From Brasenia schreberi (taxonomy: Eukaryota > Streptophyta > Magnoliopsida > Nymphaeales > Cabombaceae): DNA of 64,000 bases. The stretch lies in contig JAYKKT010000056.1 of NCBI GenBank assembly GCA_036023115.1, forward strand, positions 1,816,001-1,880,000, in the 5' to 3' direction. Below the pieces are notes generated by a model. The model saw nothing but the letters and a program-made list of their open reading frames with translations. It had not been told where the DNA came from and did not search any database. Numbering within the stretch: position 1 is the stretch's first letter; each line of letters begins with the position of its first letter. Below are positions 35,042 through 47,000 of the stretch, piece after piece. The position numbers and the translations under genes were made by a program.

Positions 35042-38000
35042 GAAAAACAAGTACAAAAAAAATAAAGGGAGAGTTACCTAACTAGTTAAAATGTGAAAGA
35101 AAATAAAATGAAATTACTAGCATCTGAAATTAAAATCACGAGAAAATAAAAAGTGCGAGAAAGTAAATTACAAAAATAAATAAAATAAATAAAGGAGGGT
35201 CGCTAAGTTGCGTAAAATAAATGGGAGAAAATTTAGTTAGTATGTTAGTATATATACAAATTTTTACATCAATTAAGTCACGTATTGGCGTCAAAAAGCA
35301 GTACACCCAACTTTTAATAGTATTTGCATTTACAAACCCAAGTACAAGTTTTCTCTTAAGATTTTGCTTCAATTTTCTCCTAAGATCTTGCAACACAGTC
35401 AATCTCTAGAACTTGAACTTCATCTTCCTGTTGCTATGAGAAAAGAGAAAAGAACATGTGCCCTTCTTTCAATCTCTCAATATGACTCCAACCACAATAC
35501 TTCAGCAAACTATCAAAGATTTGTGATGAATGCTTAAAAATGTTGAGAAGGCAAATAAGTTTTCAAAGTGGAAAGAACCTATAAGCAAATTGAGTTAGAA
35601 GCTTTGGTGAAAAACAACACTTAGGATATTATCAATCTACTCCCAAAAAGAAAATCAATAGGTTGTAAATGGGTATACACCATAAAATTTACATTTACAG
35701 GAGATGGGAGCCTGCCTAAAACATTATAAGGCAAAATTGGTCGCTAAAGGTACAATCGATCATATGACATAGACTAACCACCTCATGAGTATGATTGTTC
35801 ACAAAGAATGAGATATGTGGCAACTTGAAGCGAAGAACATTCTTCTCCAAGACAATCTTAATGAAGACATTTATATAGAATTACCACCAAGATTTGATAA
35901 TAACATATTGAAGGTTAAGGTATATAAACTAAAGAATTCATTTTATGGGCTGAAACAATCACCAAAAGCATGATTTGAAAGATTTAGTGAGGGTATAATC
36001 AACTTGGGATATAATAGAAGTGAGTGATCATATCTTATTCATGTAGAAAAAGAAAAAGAGAATATCTATTCTGATTGTTTATGTTGATGACATCATAGTT
36101 ATAAGTGATGATCTTAAAAATCATTAGACTTAAGGTGAAATTATATCAGTTATTCGATCTAAAGGACTTGGGGTTGTTTACACTATTTTTTGAGTATAGA
36201 AGTATTTTATTTAAGCATTAGGCATTTTCTTGAATCAAAGAAAGTATATCAATATGCTCAACAACAACAACAAACAACCCTTTACTCATAATAGATGGGG
36301 TTCGCTATATGGATTCTTTGTTTCCATAAATCTCGATCATGTGTCATGCTAATCGTTAACTCAATATAAACTAAATCATCCTTTATTGTTTCCTTCAAGC
36401 ACTTTTGTCGTCTTCCTCTTTTCTTTTTTAACACTTTCACAATCTAGTTTCTCCTACCCTCTTATCGGAGAATCCTTTGGTCGTCTTTCTCCGTGTTTAC
36501 ATCATCTTAAAACGATTTTCTCTCGTTCATTTTATCATCTATTGGTGTCACTCCCAATTTGTTTCTAATAACCTCATTATGTATATGGTTTTTCCTTGTA
36601 TGACCACTCATCCATTTCAACATATTCATTTCTACTACGAACATCTTCTGTACATGTTGATAATTAACTACCTAACACTCACAACCATAAAGCATAGTGC
36701 GTTGCATTGCTTCTCTATAATATTTACCTTTCAACTTTAATGGTATCTTGTGATATAAAATACCTGATGCATCTCTCCTTTTTAACCAACCTCTATTAAT
36801 TGTATGTGTAACATCTCCATCAACTTTCCTTCCAAGAGATATAATATGTGCAAATCTTAATTCCTATATCGTTTAAAGTAACCAAATGATCAAACTTTCA
36901 TTCCATATATTCTGTCTTTGTTTTACTAAGCTGAAAACCTTTACTTTATAATGTTTCTTTCCATAGTTCCAATTTCCTTTTAACTTTTTAATTAGACTAA
37001 TCCATTAATACAATGTCATCTGCGAATAACTTATACACCAAAGAACTTCATCTCAGTGTTATCCATATCGTACCGTATCGCCCAACCTCCTGTATCGTGC
37101 CGTATCGTGCGATATGGCACCGTATCACACGATACGGCCAGGGAAAACTTTTACCATGTCCCGCAGATATGCCTCACTATCAATATGCAGCTCGGCTAAG
37201 CGAGGTGGTGGTGTTGAAAGCTTTTGAGGCCATGAAACCAAGCCACTACCTTTTTCTCGATGCATCTCTGTTGCCATGGGAAACAAACAGATTTCAGGAA
37301 AGAAAAATAAAGTCTACCAAAACCCAAAAGGGCAAACGAATTCCTTCAAACACATATGGAGCAAGCATTATCCGTGCAAGGGTTTCAGTGACTTAAGAAG
37401 TTCCAACTGTGAAACAAAGTAAAAGAAAACATGTTTTATGCATGTTGGGAAAACATGAAGAGCATTCCTATTGACTCAATCATCTCAATTGTAGAGTTTA
37501 CGAAAATTTTAATATTATATTTTGTGGCTGGATCATCAGTTTTGGTGGGATGTCCATACTGGCTTCCTGATCTTACTGCTTAGGAACTAACTGAAACAAT
37601 ACTCCAGGCTATCCTCGCTCTCAAAGCCATGGGAGCATGTTGAAATGATATTCATGGATTACACTCTTTATATAAAAAGAGAATCGTGGTTAAAAATATT
37701 TGCTAGCACAAAACATTGTGTTTCCATTCTCATCAAGCAATCCATAATGCTGTTATGACACCAAGTTCCAGCATCAAATAGAAACGAAAGATGCTCTGCC
37801 CACAAGACTCCCTCATCTGAGATGGCTTCACACTGAAACCATTCCCTGTTCTCTGTAATCTACTAGGCTTGAGTTCCACCATAAAGATTATTGATATCCG
37901 AGACAGCGAACATATTCTGCATTCTGATGGTTTAACATTTAAGTACTGTCATACTTGAAACCTGTTAGCTAGAACCTCAGTTGAAATCAAACCCATAGTT

Positions 38001-41000
38001 GCCTCCAATAATTCATTTCAATCAGCTTCAGCTACGTATAGGGGTTCTGCATTTCCCTTAACCAAATGTATGTTTCCTTGTTTTCTTGGTTGAAAGGTCT
38101 GCCTGACTATGCAATCTAGGTGAACTAGCATTAACTTGTCACTGAATTTTCTTTATAGCAAAGCGGCATATTAGGCACCCTTGAGGCACCTCTGCCTCAG
38201 ACATCTTTAGCACATAGTGATGATTGAATGCCCAATATTCATTGGACTAACTGCTACTTGCATTTCAATTTTAATGGTATTTTCTTATCACACAGAACCC
38301 TTGAGGCACCTCTCTATCTACAACAACAACAACTAAGCCTTTTCCCATACTAGACGGGGTCAGCTACATGGATTCTTTGTTTCCACAGATCCCTATCGTG
38401 TGCCATGTTAGCGGTTAACTCCCAATAAGCTAGATCGTTCTTTATTGTTTCTTTCCAACACTTTTGTGGTCATCCTCTACCTCTTTTAATACTTTCTAAA
38501 TTTAGTTTTTATAACCTTCTTACAGGTTCTTCTTTTGATCTTCTTTCTATATGTCCAAACCATCTTAAACGATGTTCTCTCATTTTATCCTCCTACTTTG
38601 TTTCTAATAACCTCATTATGTATACGGTCTTTTCTTGTATGACAACTCATCCATCTCAACATCTTCATTTCTATGACAGACATCTTTTGTACATGTTGAT
38701 GATTAACTGCCCAACACTTAGAACCATAAAACATGGTAGGCCTAATTGCTGCTCTATAATATTTACCTTTTAATTTTAATGGTATCTTCTTATCACAAAG
38801 AATACCTGATGTTCCTCTCCATTTTAACCAACCAGCATTAATTCTATGCGTAACATCTCCATCAATTCTTCCATCACTCTGAAAACTTGACCCTAGGTAT
38901 TTAAAACTTTCCTTCTGAGGAATGCAATACATGCCTATTTTAATTTCTATGTCCTCTGAAGTAACCAAATGATCAAACTTACATTCCATATATTCTGTCT
39001 TTGTTTACTAAGTCGGAGGCCTTTGCTTTCTAATGTTTCTCTCCATAGCTCCAATTTTCTATTAACTTTTTCCTTAGACTCCTCCACTAATACAATGTCA
39101 TCTGCAAATAACATACACCAAGGTACTTCATCTTGAATATGTTTTGTTAACTCATCCATCACCATTATAAATAAGTATGGGCTTAAAGTTGATCCTTGAT
39201 GTAACCCAATATTAACTTCAAAGAAGTCTGTCGTTCCTTCATGAGTCCTCACACATGTTTTTGCACCATCATACATGTCTCTTATAAGGTTAATATATGT
39301 CAATGGGATACCTCTTTTTTCCAAAGTTCTCCAAAGAACCTCCTTCGGTACCCTATCATAAGCTTTTTCTAGATAAATAAATATCATGTGAAGGTCTTTC
39401 ATTTTTGCTCTAAAATGTTCCATAAGATGTCTCAAAAGCTGAATCGCTTCAATAGTAGATCTGCCTGGCATGAACCCAAATTGGTTCTCTGTTGTACTTG
39501 ATACTTGTCTTAACCTACATTCGATAATTCTTTCCCATAATTTCATAATATGACTCATTAACTTGATATCTCGATAATTCGCACAATTTTGAATGTCACC
39601 CTTGTTCTTATATATGGGTATAAGTGTACTTGCTCTCCATTTCTCGGGCATCTTTTGGTTTTTCCATATTTCATTAAATAGTCTTGTGAGCCAAGTGATT
39701 CCTATTTCTCCTAGTATTTTCTAAACTTCTATAGGAATATTATCTGGTCCTACCGATTTACCACCCTTCTTATGTTTAAGAGCCTCTTTGACTTCATTCT
39801 TTTGAATACGTCGGTAGAAATTGTGGTTTATATCAGTGTTGTCCGTATCGCACCGTATCGTACGATACGGTGCGATACGTATCGTATCGTGGGCCACCAC
39901 GATGCGATACGTATCGTATCGTGGGCCACCACGATACGATACGGGCCCCCGTATCGCAGGTGCGGGCGTATCGCACCGTATCGTGCGATACGGGCCGTAT
40001 CGCACGATACGCCCTAGGACCCTTATAAAGGGTCCCGGGCCGAGGGAAACCCGCGATTTTTCGCGGGTTTCCTCTCTCTTTTTGAGTTCTTCAAGCTCCC
40101 TAAGAGTCGGTTTTCGCCTCCTTGGTGTTCAAAGCTCTAAAATCGTGCCCTACGGTGTCCGTCCAAGCCTCCAAACTCGGATTTAGGTATATTTTTAATG
40201 TTTTTTTCCTTTTTTTCCTTTATATTTATTGTTTTTTGTGTTATTTCGGGTTTTTTTTTTTGAATGACAAAATATGAAGTTATTAAGTGTGTGTATACGA
40301 TTTTTATTGCATTCATGAAGTGGGAGACACTCGATTTGAGTGTTATTTGAAGATTGGGGGATTTACGAAGTGCTTTTATTTTCAGGTTTTTTTTTTGAAT
40401 TAAAGTACTCCATTGAGATGGCAGGAAGGGGTGGTAGAGACTCTCATTCAAAGTCTGATGATCCGGCATGGCAGTGGGGTATACCAGTTGAGGGTTCAAG
40501 GTTAAAAATCAGATGTTTATTTTGTGAAAAGGTGGTTAGTGGTGGAATTTCAAGGTTGAAACACCACCTAGCAGGAACCAGGAAAGAAGTTGCTCCATGC
40601 ACAGGCAGAGTTAGAAGTGTGCCAGAAGGTATTAAATGGCAATGCTTGCAGATGATTGAGAGCATACAGGAAAGGAGACAACAAAAGGATGATTTCCAGA
40701 TGTGTGAAGAAGCTGATGATGCTACTGCCACTGGAGTTGGATTCACTGATAGTTTGCCTTCAGATGCTAGAACAGATATTGGTAGTAGCAGTTCGCGAGC
40801 ACCTAGCAGAGGAAAGAGGGTTGCATCTGAAGACTTTGGAGGTGGCAGAAGAGGAAGTTCAGGAAGGAGTAGAGGAAGAGCTTCTTCTTCTAGCATACAT
40901 TCGTTCTTTCCTCCTTCCACTACACCTGGTGCTCAGCCAGGAATTCGTGCTGCTATGGCTTCAGAACAACTGCACGATCAAGCAGACCTTGCAGTGGGCA

Positions 41001-44000
41001 GATGGTTTTATGATACATGCATTCCATTTAATGCAGCAAACAGTTTTCATTTTCAAGCAATGGCAGATGCAATTGCTAACATTGGTCCAGGATACAGGAT
41101 GCCCTCTTATCAGAAGTTGAGAGGGAAGATATTAGATCAGACCGTGATTGAAGTGCAGCAATACTGTTCGACTTTGAGACAATCGTGGAAGGAAACAGGA
41201 TGCACTATCATGGCAGATGGATGGACCGATAGGCGAGGAAGGACATTGCTAAACTTTCTTGTATATTGTCCTAAAGGACTCATGTTTTTGAGATCTCTAG
41301 ATATGTCAGAGGAGAGGCACACTGCAGAGATCCTACGAGAGGAATTTGATAAGGTTATACAAGAGGTTGGGCTAGAAAATGTAGTTCAATTGATTACAGA
41401 TAATGCAGCTAACTACAAAGCAGCCGGAAAGGAGTTAGCTGATATTTATGGGACTTTCTACTGGACACCATGTGCAGCCCATTGTTTAGATCTCATCCTC
41501 GAGGACATCGGTGAGATGGATGAAATAAAGGCAGCAACTGAGTGTTGCCAAGATATTACAAAATTTATTTACAACCATGCATTTGTTTTATGTATGATGA
41601 GGAGATACACAGAAGGTGCAGAGCTTCTTCGCACAGCTGCAACTCGGTTTGCAACAAACTTCTTATCTGTACAGAGTATTGTGAGACAAAAGCAAGCTTT
41701 AAAGAGAATGTTCTCCTCAGATGAGTGGCAACAATTTGCAGAGTTGCCACAAAACAGAAGGAACAGAAAGTTAAATGAGATTGCAGAAACGGTTTTTAGA
41801 AGTTCATTTTGGAATGCATGTATCAGATTATTGAAAATTACTTGTCCTTTAGTGAAAGTTTTGAGATTGGCTGACAGCGAGGAGAAACCATCTATGGGCT
41901 ACCTTTATGAATCCATGGACAGGGCAAAAGAAGCAATCAGAAATAACTTTAATGGAAAAAAAAGAGATTATGTGCCCGTGTGGAAAATAATTGATAGTAG
42001 ATGGAATAAACAATTGCATCAGCCTATTCATGCAGCAGCCTACTATCTAAACCCATCATTGAGGTACTCAGCAACCTTCAAAAGGGACGGTGAGGTTAAT
42101 CGAGGAATCATTGAATGCATCGACAGATTAGTCCCTGATGAGAGCATAGTAGATGCGATACATCGAGAGATGGAGATATATGATAATGCTCTTCACTTGA
42201 TGGGTTTGCCTGTTGCAATTCGCAACCGCTCTACGATGCGTCCAGGTACATTGTTTATTTTCATATTTAAGTTGCATCTTACATTACTGTGGATTATTAT
42301 GTCTCTAATGTTTATATTTTTTTTACAGATGTTTGGTGGAATAGGTTTGGAAGTGATTGTCCAAACCTTAGAGATTTTGCAGTTAGAGTCTTAAGCCAAA
42401 CCTGTAGTGCAACAGGTTGTGAAAGAAATTGGAGTGTTTTTGAACACATCCATACAAAAAAGCGCAACAGGTTGGAACACAAAAGGCTTAATGATTTGGT
42501 TTATATTCGTTGTAACATGCGCCTTCGTGAAAGGTAATGTTGTATTACTTTCAAATTTTCAATTCGATATTATTTAACTTCAGTTTTCAATTGTTAATAT
42601 TACTTACTAATTGTTTATCTTTGTTTGTGTCGTAGGCAATTAAAAAAAGTAAATAGAGAAGAAAGTCAGTTCGATCCAATAAGTTTGGATAATTTTGATA
42701 TATTAGAAGATTGGGTTATGGAAGACACTGAAGAAAATGCCCTCCTAACAGAAGAAGACGTTGCCTGGATTAATTTGGAAGGAGCGCAACAACATTATGG
42801 AGATGAAGAATTTGATTTTGAAGAAGAAGGTGTGGGCGTGGCTGATGATGATGAGGATCTGCAACAAGGAGAAGATGAAGATTATTTAGTTGATGATCCT
42901 GATTACAATTTGTAAAATGTAACATTATATGTAACTGTAGTGTACTGTAAAGTGTAAACTATGTCTGTATTTTATTTTTTGGATTCAAAATATATAAATT
43001 TGGATGCAATTGTTCAATGTTGAATGCTCAATCTGTACTAAACTTACATTATATGAATTTAAAGCAATTATCAGATTTTTCCTGATTTTTTCTTGATTTT
43101 TTTCGATTTTTTTCGATTTTTTATTAATTTTTAATTATTTTTACATTATTTTAATATTAAAGTACGATACGATACGATACGATACGATACGCCCGTATCG
43201 TGGAGCCCAACGATACACGATACGATACGCGTCAGACAACACTGGTTTATATACTTTTCTGACTTGGCTAAATCTCCTAAACTAATACTAACATCTTTAT
43301 TTTCATTAAAAAGATTATAAAAATAGTTTTCCAATCTATTTCTTATATCATCATTTGCCACTAGATTTTTTTCATCCTCGTCTTTTATGCATCTAACATA
43401 ATTAAGATCTTTAGTTTTCTTATCTCTAGCCCTAGCTATCCTAAAAATATCTCTTTCACCCTTTTTTGAGTTGAGTTTTTTTATATAAGTCCTCCCAAAT
43501 CTTAGCTTTTGCTTCACTAACGGCCTTTTTTGCTTCCTTTTTTGCTTTCTTATAAGCTTCTAAAGTTTCACTAGTTTTCTTAGCATAATATAATTTGTAA
43601 CATGCCCTCTTTGCCTTGATTTTATTTTGTACTACTTCACTCTACCACCAAGCTTCTTTTTGTGCCGGTACACCTCCCTTAGATACCCCTAACACATCTT
43701 TCGCAACTTTCCTAATATGAATAGCCATATTGTTCCACATATCACAGGGTGTGCCAACATAATTCCAAACATCTCCTTGCAGGACTTTCTGTTTAAATAT
43801 ATCTTCTTTCTCGCTTTTGAGGTTTCACCATTTAGTCTGAATAGCTCGATGCACTCTTTTCTTCTTTGTCCACTTTTTATTTGTAAATCCATAACTAAAA
43901 GTCGATGTTGGGTGGTTAAACTTTCTCCTGGAATTACTTTACAATCTTTCCAACACGCTCTATCTTTTTTTCTACAAATAAAGTAATCAATTTGTGTTTG

Positions 44001-47000
44001 TGATAAGCCACTCTTATAAGTAATTAAATGTTCATCTCGTTTTTTGAAGATTGTATTGACTATAAAGAGATCAAATGCCATAGCAAAATTTAAAATCTCC
44101 CTACCTTCCTCATTTATATCCCCAAAACCAAAGTTTCCATGAATCCCTTGATATCCTAATGCGTCTTTACCGACATGTCCATTTAAATCTCCTCCTAAAC
44201 AAATCATCTCCCTTTGTAGAATCTTTTGAAACACCTTATCTAACTCTTCCCAAAAAACTGTCTTTATACTATCTTCTACTCCTAGTTGGGGTGTGTAAGC
44301 ACAAACTATATTCAAAACCTCTGCTCCTAACACTAATTTCAACGTTATGATTCGGTCACCATATCGTTGTATGTCTACTACACTCTCCTTTAAATCTTTA
44401 TTTATGATAATACCAACTCCGTTTCGAGCCTTTTCTTTACCTGAGTACCATAATTTAAAACCTTTATCTTCTATCTCCTTTGCTTTTTCTCCAACCCATT
44501 TTGTCTCTTGTAAACATAGAATATGAATCTTTCTTCGAATCATAGTATCTACCACCTCCATTAGCTTACTGGATAATGTTCCGATATTCAAAGAACCAAT
44601 ACGAATCTTATTATCTAGGACCATCTTCCTTACCCCCGCATCCGTCCATAATCAAAATGCGGAGACCCTCTCTGAAAAATTTTCACTATATTCGGGCGGC
44701 AATGTAGCGGGACTAACTTCTTTACCCACACCCATCCATGATGTGGGAACCCTCTCTGCAATTGATTTTGTTTCACTACATTCGGGCGAAAATGTAGTGA
44801 CCTTTGCTTACTTCTTACTGCATTTGTGCTCTGCAGCACGTCGCTAGGCGGGGACGCCCCAAAGCAATGCTCATAATTTTTGTAATCCATGTTATAAAAA
44901 TCCGACAAAGTTTTACGCTGGTTGTTGGAAGCCTAACACAACCCTCCTCCTTTATCTGGGCTTGGGACCGGCAATGCAAGGGTAATCCTTACATGGGCGG
45001 AGTTGAGGCACCTCTCTATCTACTTAAAATTATCATTTTGAGTGACAATACCTACGAATTTTAACTTTTGTATCATCTATTTCAATGAGATTATCAAACT
45101 TGCACTTCATATATTTTGTTTTCATTCTACTAATTCAAAACACTTTATTCTCAATTTCTCTCCACAACTCAAGTTTTTCAGTTAACTATTTCTTTTGACT
45201 CATCCATCAATACAAGGTACAAACAATACCATCTACCAATAATATATATCAAGGTGTTTCATCTTGAATGTCTTCATTCCTTCTTTGTTGTTGACATTAG
45301 TTTTAATTGCAGTAACTGAATCCTATAACATTAACATATATGTGACCTGTTATCTGCAGTGCATTTCTATTGGCAAACACCACCACTTGATGAGATAAGA
45401 AAATCTACATAAACATGAAATATACATATAGATATAAGCATATCATGACTAACAATGAGAAAACAAGTACAATGAAGTATCCAGGTACTAAAAACATATT
45501 ATGAATGCGAGTTAGTATTCAACTAATCCACAATATTGTGTTTATATGAATTCTTTGCAATTATAAGATTTTTTCCCTATTTTTCCTGTTTGTTTTTTTT
45601 ACTAATTTTTTAGTATTAAATTATAATAAACAACGATATGATATCATATCGTGGACCAAAATGATACACGATACGATACGCGTCGAACAACACTGCTTCA
45701 TCTTGAATATATTTTGTTAGCTCATCAATAATCAATACAAATAAATATACTTAAAGCCAATCCTTATGTAATCCAATATTAACCTTAAAGAAGTATGTTA
45801 TTTCTTCATGGGTCCTAACACATGTTTGTGTACTATCATGCATGTCTCTTATAAGATTCAACAACAACTAAGTCTTTTTCCATACTGCATGAGGTCGGCT
45901 ACATATATTCTTTATTTCCATATAGTCCTATCATGAGTCATGCTAACAGTTAACTCAATATAATGTCTCTTATAAGATTAATGTATGTTAATGAACTACC
46001 TCTCTTTTCCAAAGTTTTCACACTCTGTCATAAGCTTTTTCTAGATCAATAATACCATATGGTTCCTTTTTGCTCTAAAATGATCCATAAAACGTTTCAA
46101 TAGTTGAATAGCCTCAATAATAGATTTTTCTGACATGAATCCAAATTGGTTTTATATTATACTCGATAATTGTCTCAATCTACGTATGATAATTTTTTCT
46201 CATAGTATAACACATCAACTTGATACTTTGATAATTTATACAATTCTTAATGTCTTCCCTTTTCTTGTATATAGGTATAATTGTCCTCTTCCTCCATTCT
46301 TCAAAAGCATCTTTTGTTTTTTATATTTTATTAAATAATCTTATAAGCTAAGTAATACCCATCTCTCTTAATATTTTTCTTACTTCTATAAGAATATTCG
46401 GACCATTCGGACTAAATGGTGGAACCTCAAAAGTAAGAAAGAATATATATTTAAACAGAAAGTCCTTCAAGGAGATGCTTGGAATTATGTTTGTCCACCT
46501 TGTGATATGTGGAACAATATGGCTATACAATATGTTGCATGGATACGGGTACGGTACCGGTACTCGGCACGGGTACGTAATTTTTTAAAAAACTAAGGTA
46601 CGGGTATGCCACTATTAAAAAACATAATAAAAAAATAAATTTACATAAATATATATATATACACAATTATATAGAGCATTCTATATTTTAAAGAGCATTC
46701 TAGTGTTTGAGAATAATGTTAACTCTAAGTTACATAAATTTAAAGATCATTCTACATAGGAAGATTACACAGTCACTTGCCACTAGATCAGACACAAGAT
46801 CTGAAGTTTGAGTTCGATAAGGGTAAAAAAATGAAGGAACCGAACAAGGAAGTCAACGTAATTCCGAGCTGAAACAAGAAGTAGAATAACAAAAATAATG
46901 GTGAAGGCAATTATACAACAAATTGCATACCACATTTTGGAAATACCCTTGCTAGATATAAAGAAGACGAACAAATTCATACGACGAACTAGTGTGTAAC

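Larger units (their letters stand above)
39834..43244 (+). mobile_element. Apparently intact hAT transposon (hAT-1)
   Basis: 3411 bp with TIRs CAGTGTTGTCCG / CAGTGTTGTCTG and a perfect 8-bp duplication GTTTATAT (39826-39833 and 43245-43252) in RTE-2. Both subterminal regions carry many GTATCG/CGATACG copies, including (GATAC)5 at about 43,165-43,190, the usual hAT transposase-binding arrangement. Youngest insertion of the stack. Confidence 0.95.
38350..44624 (-). pseudogene. RTE-2 ORF: endonuclease plus reverse transcriptase, broken
   Basis: Starts [20 protein letters not shown] at 44624. Endonuclease motifs: [51 protein letters not shown] motifs: [67 protein letters not shown] and [11 protein letters not shown]; the C-terminal part has [20 protein letters not shown] and [11 protein letters not shown]. 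Damage: frameshift before 43689, a TGG-to-TAG stop near 43,645, a frameshift near 38,985, a further C-terminal frame break near 38,590, and the hAT-1 insertion at 39,834. The element could not encode a full protein even without hAT-1. Confidence 0.92.
38321..45004 (-). mobile_element. Full-length RTE-clade LINE (RTE-2)
   Basis: 3265 bp once hAT-1 and its duplicated 8 bases are removed. Flanked by perfect 18-bp GAGGCACCTCTCTATCTA (38303-38320 and 45005-45022; the duplication may be 20 bp with TT). 3' end has CAACAACAAC on the plus strand, i.e. (TTG)n; the 5' leader is 380 bases and repeated in two modules. Interrupted by hAT-1 between the endonuclease/linker and RT. Confidence 0.93.
38255..45280 (-). 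mobile_element. Old RTE remnant inside hAT-2, split by RTE-2 (RTE-7)
   Basis: 38255-38320 (TTTTAATGGTATTTTCTTATC) and 45023-45280 (ATCAAACTTGCACTTCATAT ... AAGGTGTTTCATCTTGAATG) are diverged from, but collinear with, the minus-strand RTE sequence at 38,770-39,140. RTE-2 lies between them. Confidence 0.65.
37055..45695 (+). mobile_element. Non-autonomous hAT element (hAT-2) inside RTE-1
   Basis: Left end CAGTGTTATCCATATCG, right end read inwards CAGTGTTGTTCGACGCG. The 8-bp duplication CTTCATCT (37047-37054 and 45696-45703) is target RTE-1 sequence. Own sequence is about 1.9 kb after removing RTE-2; GTATCG/CGATAC repeats at both ends. No transposase seen; internal sequence includes an old RTE remnant. 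37,140-38,250 is otherwise unrecognised. Confidence 0.85.

Noticed and set aside
37013..37396. Open frame crossing the left end of hAT-2
   Set aside because: It spans an RTE/hAT junction and the GTATCG repeats, so it is a chance frame.
40340..40417. Upstream in-frame ATG extending the hAT-1 transposase by 26 residues
   Set aside because: It lies before a good acceptor site (TTTTCAG) and is not conserved in the related copies; the start at 40418 is shared.
43163..43240. Short regular repeats (GATAC)n that might suggest a CRISPR-like or satellite array
   Set aside because: They are the subterminal repeats of hAT-1 and recur at the ends of the related hAT copies; there are no unique spacers.
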